DNA of 64,000 nt from Deinococcus arboris (GTDB lineage Bacteria > Deinococcota > Deinococci > Deinococcales > Deinococcaceae), in contig NZ_WQLB01000018.1 of NCBI RefSeq assembly GCF_009755355.1, forward strand, positions 1-64,000, in the 5' to 3' direction. Under the pieces are notes generated by a model, which was not told where the DNA came from, searched no databases, and saw only the letters and a program-made list of their open reading frames with translations. Below, one piece after another: positions 50,292 to 61,022 of this stretch. Every line of letters begins with the position of its first letter. Positions within the stretch are counted from its first letter, which is position 1. The position numbers and the translations under genes were made by a program.

Positions 50292-51590
50292 GTGAGTTCG
50301 CCCGGCCCCTCCCCTGCCCATCTGGACCCGGTGGTGCGCCACCTGTACGTGCACGTGCCGTTTTGCCCCACCATCTGCCCCTACTGCGACTTTCATGTCC
50401 TGACGCGGCGGGCCGGGCTGGTGGAACAGTACCTGGCGAAACTGGACGAGGACGCCGCGCGCCTCGCCGGCACCTACGCCGTGGACCTGGACACGGTGTA
50501 CCTGGGGGGCGGCACCCCCAGCTTTCTGCGGGACGAGGAACTGCGCGCGCTGGTGGGCAGCGTGAGACGGCACCTGGGCTGGGGCCGGCGGGAAAACACC
50601 TTGGAAGTCAACCCCGGCACCGTGACGCCCGCCCGCGCGGCCCACTGGCAGGCGCTGGGCTTTGACCGCGCCAGTGTGGGCGTGCAGAGCCTACATGACC
50701 CCACCCTGAAGTTCCTGGGCCGCCAGCACGACGCCGCGCAGGCCAGAGAGGCCGTCTGCACCCTGGTGGGCCGGGGAATGCGGGTCAGCGGCGACCTGAT
50801 TACGGCGGTGCCCGGACAACCGCTGGACGCCGATATCCAGGGCCTACTGGACCTGGGGGTGGGCCATGTCAGCGCCTACACCCTGACCATAGAACCTGGC
50901 ACCGAGTTTGCCCGCCGGGGCGTCACGGTGCACGAGGATGACGAGCGCGCCGGCTTTGAACGCACCGAGGCGCTGCTGACCGCCGCCGGCCTGACCCGCT
51001 ACGAGATCAGCAATTACGCGCGCCCTGGGCAGGAATCGCAGCACAACCTCGCCTACTGGCAGGGCCGCACGTATCTGGGGCTGGGGCCGGGGGCGGCGGG
51101 GCATTACCCGGCTTTGCCGGGGGTTGATGGTCGCAGGTTGATGGGTGATGGAAGGGGCGGGGTGGCGGATGGCGAAGTGCGGGTTGAGGGGCCAAGGGGC
51201 CAAGGAACCGGGGAGGGACGGGCTTCTCCAAAGTCCACGTCCCATTCACCATTTCCCACTCACCACTCCCCCCTCACCCTGCGCCGCACCACTCCCCACC
51301 TGCACGACTGGCTGGCGGGCGAGACGGGCGAGGCCGAGCCGATTCACCCACACGACTACGTGACCGACGCTCTGTTCATGGGCTTACGGTTGCGGGATGG
51401 CCTCAATCTGGCCGACCTTTCGCGGCGCAGCGGGGTGGATGTGGCTGGGCTGTACGCCGCGCCTCTGGCGGCCAATGTGGCGCGTGGCCTGCTGACCCTG
51501 GACGGCTCCCAGTTGCGGGCCACACCGCAGGGCTGGTGGGTGCTGAACCGCGTGGTGACGGACTTCCTAGAGGCAGCCCCTAATCACTGA
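50292..51590 (+). CDS. HemW-like radical SAM protein with an in-frame repeat insertion
   Basis: 432 residues. The radical SAM cysteines C25, C29 and C32 lie in [57 protein letters not shown] and [17 protein letters not shown] motifs follow the HemW (heme chaperone/oxygen-independent coproporphyrinogen oxidase-like) family. TACACT (50279-50284) ends 7 bases before the GTG. After [12 protein letters not shown] the family sequence should continue to [11 protein letters not shown], but about 46 Gly-, Arg- and Ser-rich residues intervene. They are encoded by a low-complexity inverted repeat (51121-51285). The frame is intact, so the protein may still fold with the insertion as a surface loop. Confidence 0.88.
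   Translation: MSSPGPSPAHLDPVVRHLYVHVPFCPTICPYCDFHVLTRRAGLVEQYLAKLDEDAARLAGTYAVDLDTVYLGGGTPSFLRDEELRALVGSVRRHLGWGRRENTLEVNPGTVTPARAAHWQALGFDRASVGVQSLHDPTLKFLGRQHDAAQAREAVCTLVGRGMRVSGDLITAVPGQPLDADIQGLLDLGVGHVSAYTLTIEPGTEFARRGVTVHEDDERAGFERTEALLTAAGLTRYEISNYARPGQESQHNLAYWQGRTYLGLGPGAAGHYPALPGVDGRRLMGDGRGGVADGEVRVEGPRGQGTGEGRASPKSTSHSPFPTHHSPLTLRRTTPHLHDWLAGETGEAEPIHPHDYVTDALFMGLRLRDGLNLADLSRRSGVDVAGLYAAPLAANVARGLLTLDGSQLRATPQGWWVLNRVVTDFLEAAPNH
51121..51285 (+). repeat. Low-complexity repeat inserted in frame in the HemW-like gene
   Basis: The first half is G-rich on the plus strand (GGTTGATGGGTGATGGAAGG at 51136-51155) and the second half C-rich (CCCATTCACCATTTCCCACT at 51240-51259). The two halves can partly pair. 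The pattern resembles the G-rich/C-rich spacer at 8122-8242. It contains no stop codon in the gene's frame. Confidence 0.75.
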
Positions 51591-51662
51591 CCACCGGGAA
51601 TTGTGAATCGCCCGCGTCCAGCTATGCGGGCAGGTGGGTCAGCTGGACGCTAGACTGGCCCC

Positions 51663-53066
<1,404 letters not shown>

Positions 53067-53082
53067 GAGGCAGCTCGCCTTC

Positions 53083-53107
53083 GTCCCCAGACCAATTGGC
53101 TGGGGAC
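53083..53107 (+). terminator. Rho-independent terminator of lpd
   Basis: GTCCCCAG (53083-53090) pairs with CTGGGGAC (53100-53107), followed by TTTTCTCTT, 16 bases after the stop. Confidence 0.9.
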
Positions 53108-53144
53108 TTTTCTCTTCGGTAGACGAGAGAACGAGACTCGCGCC

Positions 53145-53284
53145 TCATACGGATTCCCTCTGTAACGCCAACAACCCAGCATCCCACTGGGTTGCCAACT
53201 CCACGCCCGGAACCCGTTTTTCTCCCACTCGCTCCGCTCGAATTGAATCGTTTTTGTAAACAATTCAATCGGAGTTCGCATCAG
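53145..53284 (+). repeat. MITE-like element, copy D
   Basis: Begins TCATACGGATTCC and ends CGGAGTTCGCATCAG, like the ends of copies A and B. The interior differs, but it shares the CTCGCTCCGCTCGAATTGAA region. Inside, ATTGAATCG and CAATTCAATCGG form a further dyad. It fills much of the lpd-regulator intergenic space. The rest (53285-53419) shows no gene. Confidence 0.65.
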
Positions 53285-53419
53285 ACAGAATCCAGCTGCA
53301 CCGCTGACAAATTGGGAGGTCAAGGCTGGGTCACCTCTACGCCCGCTCGTCCGCTTGCTCTCTCGCCCCGCTTAGATTTCAGCGTTTGCCGGAGTGCTCA
53401 TGACCTCTTCCCGCGCCCT

Positions 53420-54385
53420 CTACTTGATGACGTAGGGCCGCTCGCCTTCCCGGAACTCGTACCACACGCGCATGACGATGTCCTGCTCGGTGTTACCAAA
53501 GCGGCGGCCAAACAGGTTCATGCCGCCTTTGTGGCGCGCGTCGTCCTTGACGCCGACCCGCAGTTCAATCAGAGGCTGGGCGCCCAGAGCCAGCTGGTCG
53601 ATGGTCGTGGTGGCGCTGACCTGCCGCCCATCGATAAACGTCCCTTCGCGGCTGATCTTGAAGCGTTTGAGAACCCCGTACTGGGTGTGGTTGAGTGGCC
53701 ACCAACGCGGCGTAACTTTGCCCGGCACGCCACCAAAGTCGGCGGGGCTGGTCCAGGTCCCCAGTTCGGTGCCATTGACCCACACCGTGATGTCTGAGGG
53801 CCAGTCCAGGTCGTGTTCCGGGGCTTCAGAGCACAGTTCCATCGAAACTTCCAGCTCGGTGGCCTCGGCGCCGTGGGGCAGGTTGTTGGGAAAGTCGTAG
53901 CCCAGGGTGCCGTGCCGCATCCAGATAATCTGCGCGAAGACGTGCTCAGGCTCGAAAAACGAGCGCGGATCGTCCACCATGCCAATGAGCTTGGCTTCGG
54001 TGGCCAGGCCGCAGGTGGGCTGCACGTCCGAACGGCGGTAATTGCCAATCGGCATGGAAATCTCGACGACGTTGCTCTGGGCGCTGACCGCTGCGCCCGG
54101 CAGCTTAATCAGAATCTCCTCGTAGCGCTTGCTGATCAGCTTCTGCCGCCCGCGCGTTCCCGGCATGAACTGCACGTCCAGCAGGCCCGCGTCTTCTAAG
54201 GTCTTGATATTGAAGTTAACGGTCGAGGCTGGCAGGCCCATCGCGGCCGTCAGCGCGGTCACGTTCATGGGGCTGTGCGAGAGCAGGCTCAACATGGACA
54301 TGCGGGTCTCGCTGTCCACCGCGCGGGCCACGCGCAGGGCTTCCTCGCCCTCGACAATCAGGGTGCGGCGTCCGGCAATAGGCAT
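53420..54385 (-). CDS. wHTH (ArsR-like) regulator with a large beta-rich C-terminal domain
   Basis: 321 residues. Residues 10-95 form an ArsR-like winged HTH (ARAVDSETRMSMLSLLSHSP, MGLPASTVNFNIKTLEDAGLL). The remaining 220 residues are rich in strands (VEISMPIGNYRRSDVQPTCG, ITVWVNGTELGTWTSP, IELRVGVKDD) and resemble a jelly-roll or carbohydrate-binding sandwich rather than a known metal sensor. Its gene is divergent from a sugar ABC operon. The region between them has a dyad TGGTGGGT. This suggests a sugar-responsive regulator of that operon (inference). The start at 54385 has AGGTTTC upstream and is the only good choice. Confidence 0.8.
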   Translation of the reverse strand: MPIAGRRTLIVEGEEALRVARAVDSETRMSMLSLLSHSPMNVTALTAAMGLPASTVNFNIKTLEDAGLLDVQFMPGTRGRQKLISKRYEEILIKLPGAAVSAQSNVVEISMPIGNYRRSDVQPTCGLATEAKLIGMVDDPRSFFEPEHVFAQIIWMRHGTLGYDFPNNLPHGAEATELEVSMELCSEAPEHDLDWPSDITVWVNGTELGTWTSPADFGGVPGKVTPRWWPLNHTQYGVLKRFKISREGTFIDGRQVSATTTIDQLALGAQPLIELRVGVKDDARHKGGMNLFGRRFGNTEQDIVMRVWYEFREGERPYVIK

Positions 54386-54401
54386 GAAACCTCCAGAAAA
54401 T

Positions 54402-54432
54402 ACCCACCAAAACTACAAGTTTAGTGGTGGGT
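54402..54432. promoter_or_regulatory. Operator-like inverted repeat next to the wHTH gene
   Basis: ACCCACCA (54402-54409) and TGGTGGGT (54425-54432) are perfect inverted copies with 15 bases between. They lie 17 bases before the start of the regulator gene. A third copy of the half-site is at 54510-54517. Confidence 0.8.
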
Positions 54433-54509
54433 TTTCAAGAGCGGCCTGATGGGCAAATCGCGTTGGGCTGGACACATCAAAGCTACAGGGCTTCCAGCAC
54501 ACTTAGACA

Positions 54510-54552
54510 ACCCACCAATTTATTTGACTCTTATCAGCTGTTTTGGTACGTT
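54510..54552 (+). promoter_or_regulatory. Promoter of the YtfQ-like operon with a regulator half-site
   Basis: TTGACT (54524-54529) and TACGTT (54547-54552) are 17 bases apart. ACCCACCA (54510-54517) lies directly in front of the -35 box, where a bound regulator could act. The start codon of the operon is 87 bases downstream. Confidence 0.65.
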
Positions 54553-54638
54553 TTTATTGTTCCACAATCTGTAATCGCAGGACGCGCAGCTGGCGTGCAT
54601 CTGTTGACGGCTTCGGCGTGCCCCTGCCCGGAGGACAT

Positions 54639-55604
54639 ATGAAACGAACCACCATGGTGCTGGGCGGCGTGGCCCTCCTCCTGACCGGCACGGTGCTGGC
54701 CCAGGGCTTGCCCAAACTGGCGGTCAAGAAGACCTACCGCGTGGGCTTTGCCCAGACCGAGAGCAACAACCCCTGGCGCCTGGCCCAGACCAAGAGCATG
54801 CAGGACGAGGCCCGGCGCCTGGGCCATCAGCTGGTGTACACCGACGCCGCTGGTTCTACGGCCAAGCAAGTGGCCGACGTGCGCTCCATGATCGCGCAGA
54901 AGGTGGACGCCATCTTCCTGTCGCCGCGTGAAGACAAGCCGCTGGCCCCCGTGGTCAAAGAGGCCGCCAAAGCAGGCATTCCGGTGATTCTGCTCGACCG
55001 CAACATTGACCCCGCGCTGGCAAAAGCCGGCACCGACTACGTCACCTTTATCGGGTCGGACTTTGTTCAGGAAGGGCAGCGCGTCGCCAACTGGCTGGTC
55101 AAGAACGCCAAGGGCAAGACCAACATCATTGAGCTGGAAGGCACCACCGGCTCCAGCCCCGCCAACGACCGCAAGAAGGGCTTTGACGACGTGATTCGTA
55201 AGAACCCGCAGTTCAAGATTCTGGCCAGCCAGACCGGCAACTTTGCCCGCGACACGGGCCGACAGGTCGCCGAAACGCTGCTGCAGGCCAACCCCACCGC
55301 CAACGTGATCTACGCCCACAACGACGAAATGGCGATTGGCGCTGTGTCGGCCATCCGGGCGGCGGGCAAACGCCCCGGCGTGGACATCATCGTGCTGTCT
55401 ATTGACGGCGGCAAGGAAGCCGTGCAGATGGTCGTGGACGGCAGCATCAACTACGTTGTGGAATGCAACCCGCGCTTTGGGCCCGCCGCCTTCAAGACCC
55501 TGGCCGGTTACGCCGCCGGGCAGAAGTACCCCGCCAAGGTGATCAACGCCGACCGCGATTACACCCCGCAGAACGCCAAAGCTGGCCTGGCCAGCGCGTA
55601 CTAA
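54639..55604 (+). CDS. Sugar ABC transporter substrate-binding protein (YtfQ-like)
   Basis: 321 residues with a signal peptide cut after VLAQ. YRVGFAQTESNNPWRLAQT and IPVILLDRNIDPALA, then NVIYAHNDEMAIGAVSAIRAAG and VLSIDGGKEAVQMVVDG, follow the YtfQ/RbsB (CUT2) pattern. GGAGGA lies before the ATG. The next genes (ATPase, then two permeases) reproduce the YtfQRT-YjfF order, whose E. coli version imports furanose sugars such as galactofuranose. With the arabinose-binding AbfB domains encoded downstream, arabinofuranose is a good guess for the ligand. Confidence 0.9.
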   Translation: MKRTTMVLGGVALLLTGTVLAQGLPKLAVKKTYRVGFAQTESNNPWRLAQTKSMQDEARRLGHQLVYTDAAGSTAKQVADVRSMIAQKVDAIFLSPREDKPLAPVVKEAAKAGIPVILLDRNIDPALAKAGTDYVTFIGSDFVQEGQRVANWLVKNAKGKTNIIELEGTTGSSPANDRKKGFDDVIRKNPQFKILASQTGNFARDTGRQVAETLLQANPTANVIYAHNDEMAIGAVSAIRAAGKRPGVDIIVLSIDGGKEAVQMVVDGSINYVVECNPRFGPAAFKTLAGYAAGQKYPAKVINADRDYTPQNAKAGLASAY

Positions 55605-55611
55605 CTTCTTT

Positions 55612-55664
55612 CTCCGGTCACCTGCACAGCGCCCCTAAGGTTGGTGCCGCGCAGGTGGCCGGAG
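55612..55664 (+). terminator. Intercistronic hairpin after the YtfQ-like gene
   Basis: CTCCGGTCACCTGC (55612-55625) pairs with GCAGGTGGCCGGAG (55651-55664) with one T-G wobble and a 25-base loop. It lies between the binding-protein and ATPase genes and may lower downstream expression. Confidence 0.7.
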
Positions 55665-55687
55665 CTGTTCAGGAGGTCTGTGTTTCC

Positions 55688-57232
55688 TTGAGCCAGTCGC
55701 CCGTTTCTTCCCTGCCGCTACTAGACATGCAGGACATCCGCAAAGCCTTCGCCGGCGTTCCGGCGCTGGACCGCGCGTCGCTGACGGTTGGCCCCGGCGA
55801 GGTTCACGCCCTGATCGGCCAGAACGGCGCGGGCAAAAGCACGCTGATTAAAGTGCTGACGGGGGCCTACCGGCGCGACGCCGGGCAGGTCACGTTTGCC
55901 GGCGCGGCGGTGGATTTTCCCAGCCCGCTGGCCGCGCAGCGCGGCGGCATTGCCACCATTTACCAGGAAGTCAATCTGGTGCCGCTGCGCAGCGTGGCCG
56001 AGAACATCATGCTGGGCCGCGAGCCGCGCCGCTTTGGCCTGATTGATTGGCGCGCGCTGAACGACCGCGCCCGGCAGGCCCTGAGCGACCTGGGCCTGAC
56101 CCTGGAGGTCACGCGGCCCCTGGGGGGCTACAGCACCGCCGTGCAGCAGATGGTGGCGCTGGCACGCGCGGTGAGCGTGCAGGCGCGCCTGGTCGTGATG
56201 GACGAACCCACCAGTTCTCTGAACGAGCGTGAGGTCGAGACCCTCTTTGGGGTGATCCGGGGCCTGAAGGCGCGCGGGGTGTCGGTGCTGTTCGTGTCTC
56301 ACCGCCTGGACGAGCTGTACGAGGTCTGTGACCGCATCACGGTCATGCGCGACGGGCGCACGGTCTTCAGCGGCCCCATGACTGACGTGAGCCGGCTGCG
56401 GCTGGTCGAGCTGATGCTGGGGCGCGCCCTGGACAGCAGCGGCGCCCAGACCGGCTTTGTGCGGGGGCAGGCCAGTGACGAAGAACTCCTGAGCGCACGC
56501 GGCGTCACCCTGGGCACGCGGCTGCGCGGCGCCGGGGTGGAGGTCCGCCGGGGCGAGGTGGTGGGGCTGGCCGGGCTGCTGGGGTCCGGGCGCAGCGAAC
56601 TGGCCGGCGTGCTGTTCGGCGCCGAACGCCCCGACCAGGCCCAGATCACCCTGCGCGGCCAGGCGGTGGACTTCCGGGCGCCGGGCGACGCCATTCGCGC
56701 CGGGCTGGGTTTTTGCAGCGAGGACCGCAAGGCGCAGGGCATCATTCCTGACCTGAGCGTGCGCGAGAACCTGACGCTGGCGCTGCTGCCGCGCCTGGCC
56801 CGCGCCGGGGTGGTGGACACGGCGCGGCAGGCCGAGATCGTGGACCGCTTCATGACCCGGCTGGGCATCAAAGCCAGCAGCGCCGAGCAGCCCATCCGTG
56901 AACTGTCGGGGGGCAACCAGCAAAAGGTGCTGCTCTCGCGCTGGCTGGCCACCGAACCGGACCTCCTGATTCTGGACGAGCCCACGCGCGGCATTGATGT
57001 GGGCGCCAAGGCCGAGATTCAGCGCCTGATCGGCGAACTGGCGCAGGGCGGCTTAGGGGTGCTGATGATTTCCAGCGAACTGGAAGAACTGATTGAAGGG
57101 TGCCACGAGGTCACGGTGCTGCGACACGGCCGCCGCGTGGCGCGCCTGAGCGGCGAGGCCATGACCGAAGACGCCCTGCTGCACGCCATGGCCCAGGGCG
57201 AAGCCGACCCTGGCGCCGCCGGGGCCGCGTGA
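55688..57232 (+). CDS. Sugar ABC transporter ATPase, fused double domain (YtfR/RbsA-like)
   Basis: 514 residues from a TTG, with AGGAGGT 10 bases upstream. The first ATPase half has Walker A GQNGAGKSTL, a changed signature (STAVQQMVALARA) and Walker B LVVMDEPTSSL. The second half has a degenerate Walker A (GLLGSGRSEL), the signature LSGGNQQKVLLSRW and LLILDEPTRGIDVG. This asymmetry is normal for CUT2 ATPases. It powers uptake of the sugar bound by the YtfQ-like protein. An ATG at 55724 (in DMQDIRKAF) is an alternative start. The stop overlaps the next start (GTGA). Confidence 0.92.
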   Translation: MSQSPVSSLPLLDMQDIRKAFAGVPALDRASLTVGPGEVHALIGQNGAGKSTLIKVLTGAYRRDAGQVTFAGAAVDFPSPLAAQRGGIATIYQEVNLVPLRSVAENIMLGREPRRFGLIDWRALNDRARQALSDLGLTLEVTRPLGGYSTAVQQMVALARAVSVQARLVVMDEPTSSLNEREVETLFGVIRGLKARGVSVLFVSHRLDELYEVCDRITVMRDGRTVFSGPMTDVSRLRLVELMLGRALDSSGAQTGFVRGQASDEELLSARGVTLGTRLRGAGVEVRRGEVVGLAGLLGSGRSELAGVLFGAERPDQAQITLRGQAVDFRAPGDAIRAGLGFCSEDRKAQGIIPDLSVRENLTLALLPRLARAGVVDTARQAEIVDRFMTRLGIKASSAEQPIRELSGGNQQKVLLSRWLATEPDLLILDEPTRGIDVGAKAEIQRLIGELAQGGLGVLMISSELEELIEGCHEVTVLRHGRRVARLSGEAMTEDALLHAMAQGEADPGAAGAA

Positions 57233-58254
57233 AGGGCGAGGTGCAGACCGTGCCGTCCAGCCCCGCCCGACCCGCCCGGCGCCCGCTGGCCTGGGGCGAT
57301 CTGTGGGCCGACCTGCACGCCATCCGGGTCAGCCTGCTGATTCTGGCGGCCCTGCTGCTGTTTAACGCGCTGTTGACCCCCAACTTCCTGAGTGTGCAGA
57401 CCCTGAACGTGAACCTGACGCAGGTGGCCACCACCGTGATTGTGGCGATGGGCATGACCCTGGTAATTGCCACCGGGGGCGTGGACCTGTCGGTGGGCTC
57501 GCTGATGGCCATCAGTGGGGTGCTGGCCCCGCTGCTGTTTTTAAATCCGGCGTTTGCGGGGGCGCCCGCCCTGGGGGTGGCGCTGGCGTTCGTGCTGCCG
57601 GTGCTGGCGGCCGGGGCGTTTGGGCTGCTCAACGGCGTTTTCGTCACGCGGCTGCGCCTGCAACCGATCGTGGCGACGCTGGTGCTGTATATCGCCGGGC
57701 GCGGCATTGCGCAGGTCATCACCAACGGGCAGCTCCAGAGCTTCACCCGCCCTGACTTTTCGTATATCGGGCTGGGGCGTCCGTTGGGGATTCCCTTTCA
57801 GGTGCTGCTGATGCTGGTCATCGTGGCGGTGACGTACTGGGCGGTGCGGCGCACGGTGTTCGGGCGCTACGTGCTGGCGGTGGGCGGCAACGAACAGGCC
57901 GCGCGGCTGGCCGGCATTCCGGTCGCCCGCGTCAAACTGGCGGTGTACAGCCTCAGTGGGCTGTTGGCAGGCGTGGCGGGACTGATCGTCATTGCCATCA
58001 ATTCCAGCAGCGACGCCAATCAGGTAGGCCTCAATATGGAACTGGACGCCATTGCGGCGGTGGCCGTGGGCGGCACCCTGCTCAGCGGCGGGCGGGCGCA
58101 GGTGCTGGGCACGGTGGCCGGCGCCCTGATTATTCAGCTCATTCGCTACACCCTGCTGGCGCGCGGGGTGCCCGACGCCGCCGCCCTGATGGTCAAGGCC
58201 GCCATCATCGTGGCGGCAGTGGCGCTGCTGCAGCGCCGGGGAGGCCGCTCATGA
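57229..58254 (+). CDS. Sugar ABC permease 1 (YtfT-like)
   Basis: 341 residues with about ten membrane segments (first at 33-52). TPNFLSVQTLNVNLTQVATT and the hallmark GVDLSVGSLMAISGVL are typical of RbsC/YtfT permeases. GGNEQAARLAGIPVARVKLAVY is the ATPase-contact loop. The GTG at 57229 overlaps the ATPase stop. A second GTG at 57241, preceded by AAGGGCGAG, is an alternative. It overlaps the second permease gene by 4 bases. Confidence 0.9.
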   Translation: MKGEVQTVPSSPARPARRPLAWGDLWADLHAIRVSLLILAALLLFNALLTPNFLSVQTLNVNLTQVATTVIVAMGMTLVIATGGVDLSVGSLMAISGVLAPLLFLNPAFAGAPALGVALAFVLPVLAAGAFGLLNGVFVTRLRLQPIVATLVLYIAGRGIAQVITNGQLQSFTRPDFSYIGLGRPLGIPFQVLLMLVIVAVTYWAVRRTVFGRYVLAVGGNEQAARLAGIPVARVKLAVYSLSGLLAGVAGLIVIAINSSSDANQVGLNMELDAIAAVAVGGTLLSGGRAQVLGTVAGALIIQLIRYTLLARGVPDAAALMVKAAIIVAAVALLQRRGGRS

Positions 58255-59243
58255 CGACCGCTGCTCCGCCGTCGGCGCGGCGCACCCGCACCCTGCGCCT
58301 GCTCAGCCAATCGGGCGTGCTGGTGGCCCTGCTGCTGCTGGTGCTGTTCGGGGCGCTGCGCTACGACGGCTTTCTGGGGGCCTACAACCTCTCGACGTTC
58401 CTGCGTTACAACGCCATGTTTGGTCTGATTGCCGTGGGCATGTGCTTCGTGATCATCACGGGCGGCATTGACCTGTCGGTGGGCAGCGTGGTCGCCATGA
58501 GCAGTGTGGTGGCCGCGCTGCTGAGCCCCCACGGCGTGGGCATCGCGGTCCTGGGTGGCGTCCTGGCTGGGGCGGCGGTGGGCCTCCTGAACGGACTGAT
58601 TATCACGCGGCTGAACATCCAGCCGTTTATTACGACCCTGGCCACCCTGCTGGCCGCGCGGGGGCTGGCGCTGCTGCTGGCCCGCAACCAGGGCGGCGTG
58701 GGCCTGGACCCCAACAACACGGCGCTGGCGTGGGTGGGCCAGGGCGACCTGTGGCGGCTGCCGGTGCCGGGGGTCATCCTGGCTGTGGTCGTGGTGGCGG
58801 CGGCCGTGACCCTGCGCTTGACCCCCTTTGGCCGGCACGCCCTGGCCACCGGCGGCGGCGAGGACGCCAGCAGCCTGATGGGCCTGCCGGTAGACCGAAT
58901 CAAGCTGGGCGTGTACGGGCTCTCGGGCGCGCTGGCGGGTCTGTCGGGCGTCATCCTGGCCGCGCAACTGGGCGCCGGGCAGCCCACCGAGGGCCTGGGC
59001 TGGGAACTGTCGGCCATCGCCAGCGTGGTGGTCGGCGGCACCCTGCTGACGGGCGGGATGGGCAGCATCTGGGCCACCCTGGCCGGCACCCTGCTGCTGG
59101 GCCTGATTTTTAACCTGCTGAACTTCGAAAACGGCCGGGGCGTGATTTCTCTGTCGCCGTACTGGCAAAGCGTGATCCGCGGCGGGTTTCTGCTGCTGGT
59201 CGTGGTGTTGCAAAGCCGCGCCGGAGGGTCCGGTGAGCCCTAA
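58251..59243 (+). CDS. Sugar ABC permease 2 (YjfF-like)
   Basis: 330 residues with about nine to ten membrane segments. Its GGIDLSVGSVVAMSSVVAAL and TGGGEDASSLMGLPVDRIKLG match the second permease (YjfF) of the YtfQRT-YjfF system, so the channel is a heterodimer. The ATG overlaps the previous stop (ATGA). The transcript probably ends in the 140 bases before the astacin-like gene, where no clear terminator is seen. Confidence 0.9.
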   Translation: MTTAAPPSARRTRTLRLLSQSGVLVALLLLVLFGALRYDGFLGAYNLSTFLRYNAMFGLIAVGMCFVIITGGIDLSVGSVVAMSSVVAALLSPHGVGIAVLGGVLAGAAVGLLNGLIITRLNIQPFITTLATLLAARGLALLLARNQGGVGLDPNNTALAWVGQGDLWRLPVPGVILAVVVVAAAVTLRLTPFGRHALATGGGEDASSLMGLPVDRIKLGVYGLSGALAGLSGVILAAQLGAGQPTEGLGWELSAIASVVVGGTLLTGGMGSIWATLAGTLLLGLIFNLLNFENGRGVISLSPYWQSVIRGGFLLLVVVLQSRAGGSGEP

Positions 59244-59385
59244 CGCCCGCGCGTCGCCGCGCTGCTGACCCCACTCCACCTTCCAGCGTTGTCGTCCTAT
59301 GGACGGCCCCACCGGCCGCCCTGCTGGTGCCGTGTGCCGCCTGTTTGCCTCTGCCGTTCCCTCTCCCCTGTCAGGAGGTTGCTCT

Positions 59386-60798
59386 ATGCGTCCACTTCCG
59401 CTTCTTAGCCTGCTCAGTCTCTCGCTCATCCTGGCGTCGTGCGCCGGCACGGACGGGCATGACCACACCCACGCCCCCGAAACCCAGGCCAGCACGCGCC
59501 ACAGCCACGACGCCCTGTGGCAGGCCCACCACCCCACTGGAGACACCCTTCAGGTCCAGCTCCCAGACCGCGACGCGCCCAGCACCGTGACTCTCAGTGG
59601 TGGCCACGCCTATCTGGGCGACGACATCATAGGGGATGTGCGCGGCACGGCGGTGGTGGGCCTGAGTGGGCAGACCATCCTGCGCACCGACCGGAGCAGC
59701 ATTCAGCCCCTCAGCAGCGGCATTACCGACGCGGGCCTCAAGTGGCCAGGGGCCGTAGTGCCCTTCGTCTTTGACGGCAGCGCCACTGCCAACATCCGCA
59801 CCCAATTCAACCAGGCGGTGCAGATTTACAACGGGCAGACCGTGGTGCGGTACGTGGCGCGTACCAACCAGGCCAATTACGTGCGGGTGGTGGCCGGTGA
59901 CGGCTGCAGCAGCTACGTGGGCATGATGAGCACCAGTTTCAAGCCCAATGGCCAGGAAATTACCCTGGGCCGCGACGGCTGTGGCGTGGGCGCCGCCCTG
60001 CACGAAATGGGCCACGCGGCGGGTCTGGAACACGAGCAGCAGCGGCAGGACCGCGACAGCTACATCAACGTGAACTACGGCCTGATTGACCCGGCGTGGC
60101 GCAGCCAGTACGACATCATCCGCGACAACCGGGTCAATACCGCTTTTACCGGCTACGACGTTCATTCCATCATGCACTACGGCAACAGCCAGGTGAACGG
60201 CCAGTGGGTCATGACCAGCAAGCAGGGCGTGCCGCCCGAGCAGATTGGGCAGAACAACGGTTACCTGACCGACGGCGACAAGACCGCCTTCCGCACCATC
60301 TACGGCAATGTGAACGGGGGAGGCGGAGGCCAGGGCATCACCCTGACCACCGGGCAATGGACCTCGCTGCAGGTGGTCACGCCCGGCTTTACCAACCGCT
60401 TTCTGCGGCATCTGAACAGCCTGGGCTACACCGAGGTGGTGACCAGCGGCAGCAGCGCCACCCTGAAACAGGACGCCACCTTCCGCGTCGTGGGCGCGCT
60501 GGACGGCACCGGCTGTTACTCGCTGGAGTCGCGCAACTTCCCTGGCCAGTTCCTGCGCCACCAGAACAACCGCCTGCGGATTGACCGCAACGACGGCAGC
60601 GACCTGATGCGCCGCGACGCGACCTTCTGCGCGCAGACCGGCCTGGCGGGCTTAGGCGGCGTGAGTTTCGTGTCGCGCAACATCAATAACGCCTACATTC
60701 GCCACCGCAACGGCGAGGTGTGGCTAGATGTGAACGACGGCAGCACGGCCTTTAAGCAGGACGCCAGCTGGAACTTGGCCGGCGCCTGGGCACCTTAA
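59386..60798 (+). CDS. Lipoprotein astacin-type metallopeptidase with a C-terminal AbfB domain
   Basis: 470 residues. A lipoprotein signal (ILASC, cysteine about 19) is followed by a His-rich stretch. An M12A (astacin) domain comes next, with zinc site H206-E-x-x-H210-x-x-G-x-x-H216 and Met-turn SIMHY (M263). After a Gly-rich linker (NGGGGGQG), the last 150 residues form an AbfB-like arabinose-binding beta-trefoil with three similar blocks (PGFTNRFLRHLNSLGYTEVV, NFPGQFLRH, NNAYIRHRNGEVWLD). It would cut proteins at the cell surface while bound to arabinose-bearing polymers. AGGAGG lies 8 bases before the ATG. Confidence 0.9.
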   Translation: MRPLPLLSLLSLSLILASCAGTDGHDHTHAPETQASTRHSHDALWQAHHPTGDTLQVQLPDRDAPSTVTLSGGHAYLGDDIIGDVRGTAVVGLSGQTILRTDRSSIQPLSSGITDAGLKWPGAVVPFVFDGSATANIRTQFNQAVQIYNGQTVVRYVARTNQANYVRVVAGDGCSSYVGMMSTSFKPNGQEITLGRDGCGVGAALHEMGHAAGLEHEQQRQDRDSYINVNYGLIDPAWRSQYDIIRDNRVNTAFTGYDVHSIMHYGNSQVNGQWVMTSKQGVPPEQIGQNNGYLTDGDKTAFRTIYGNVNGGGGGQGITLTTGQWTSLQVVTPGFTNRFLRHLNSLGYTEVVTSGSSATLKQDATFRVVGALDGTGCYSLESRNFPGQFLRHQNNRLRIDRNDGSDLMRRDATFCAQTGLAGLGGVSFVSRNINNAYIRHRNGEVWLDVNDGSTAFKQDASWNLAGAWAP

Positions 60799-61022
60799 CA
60801 GCCTTTGACCAACGAACGGACCTGAACGCCAGCGCTTTTCGCTGAGCCTGTCCGGCAGCGCACAGCATACCACCGACGTTTCTCCCCTGCCCTTCCCATT
60901 CTGTGGCTCCCAAAAGGGCCGCCACCCTCCTCTTTCCCATGCTCCGGGGCGACCTCACGCGCCCCGGCGGGGCCGCTTACGCCTCTCCACGCCCTCTCAC
61001 CCCGATCTTCTGGAGCTGCCAC

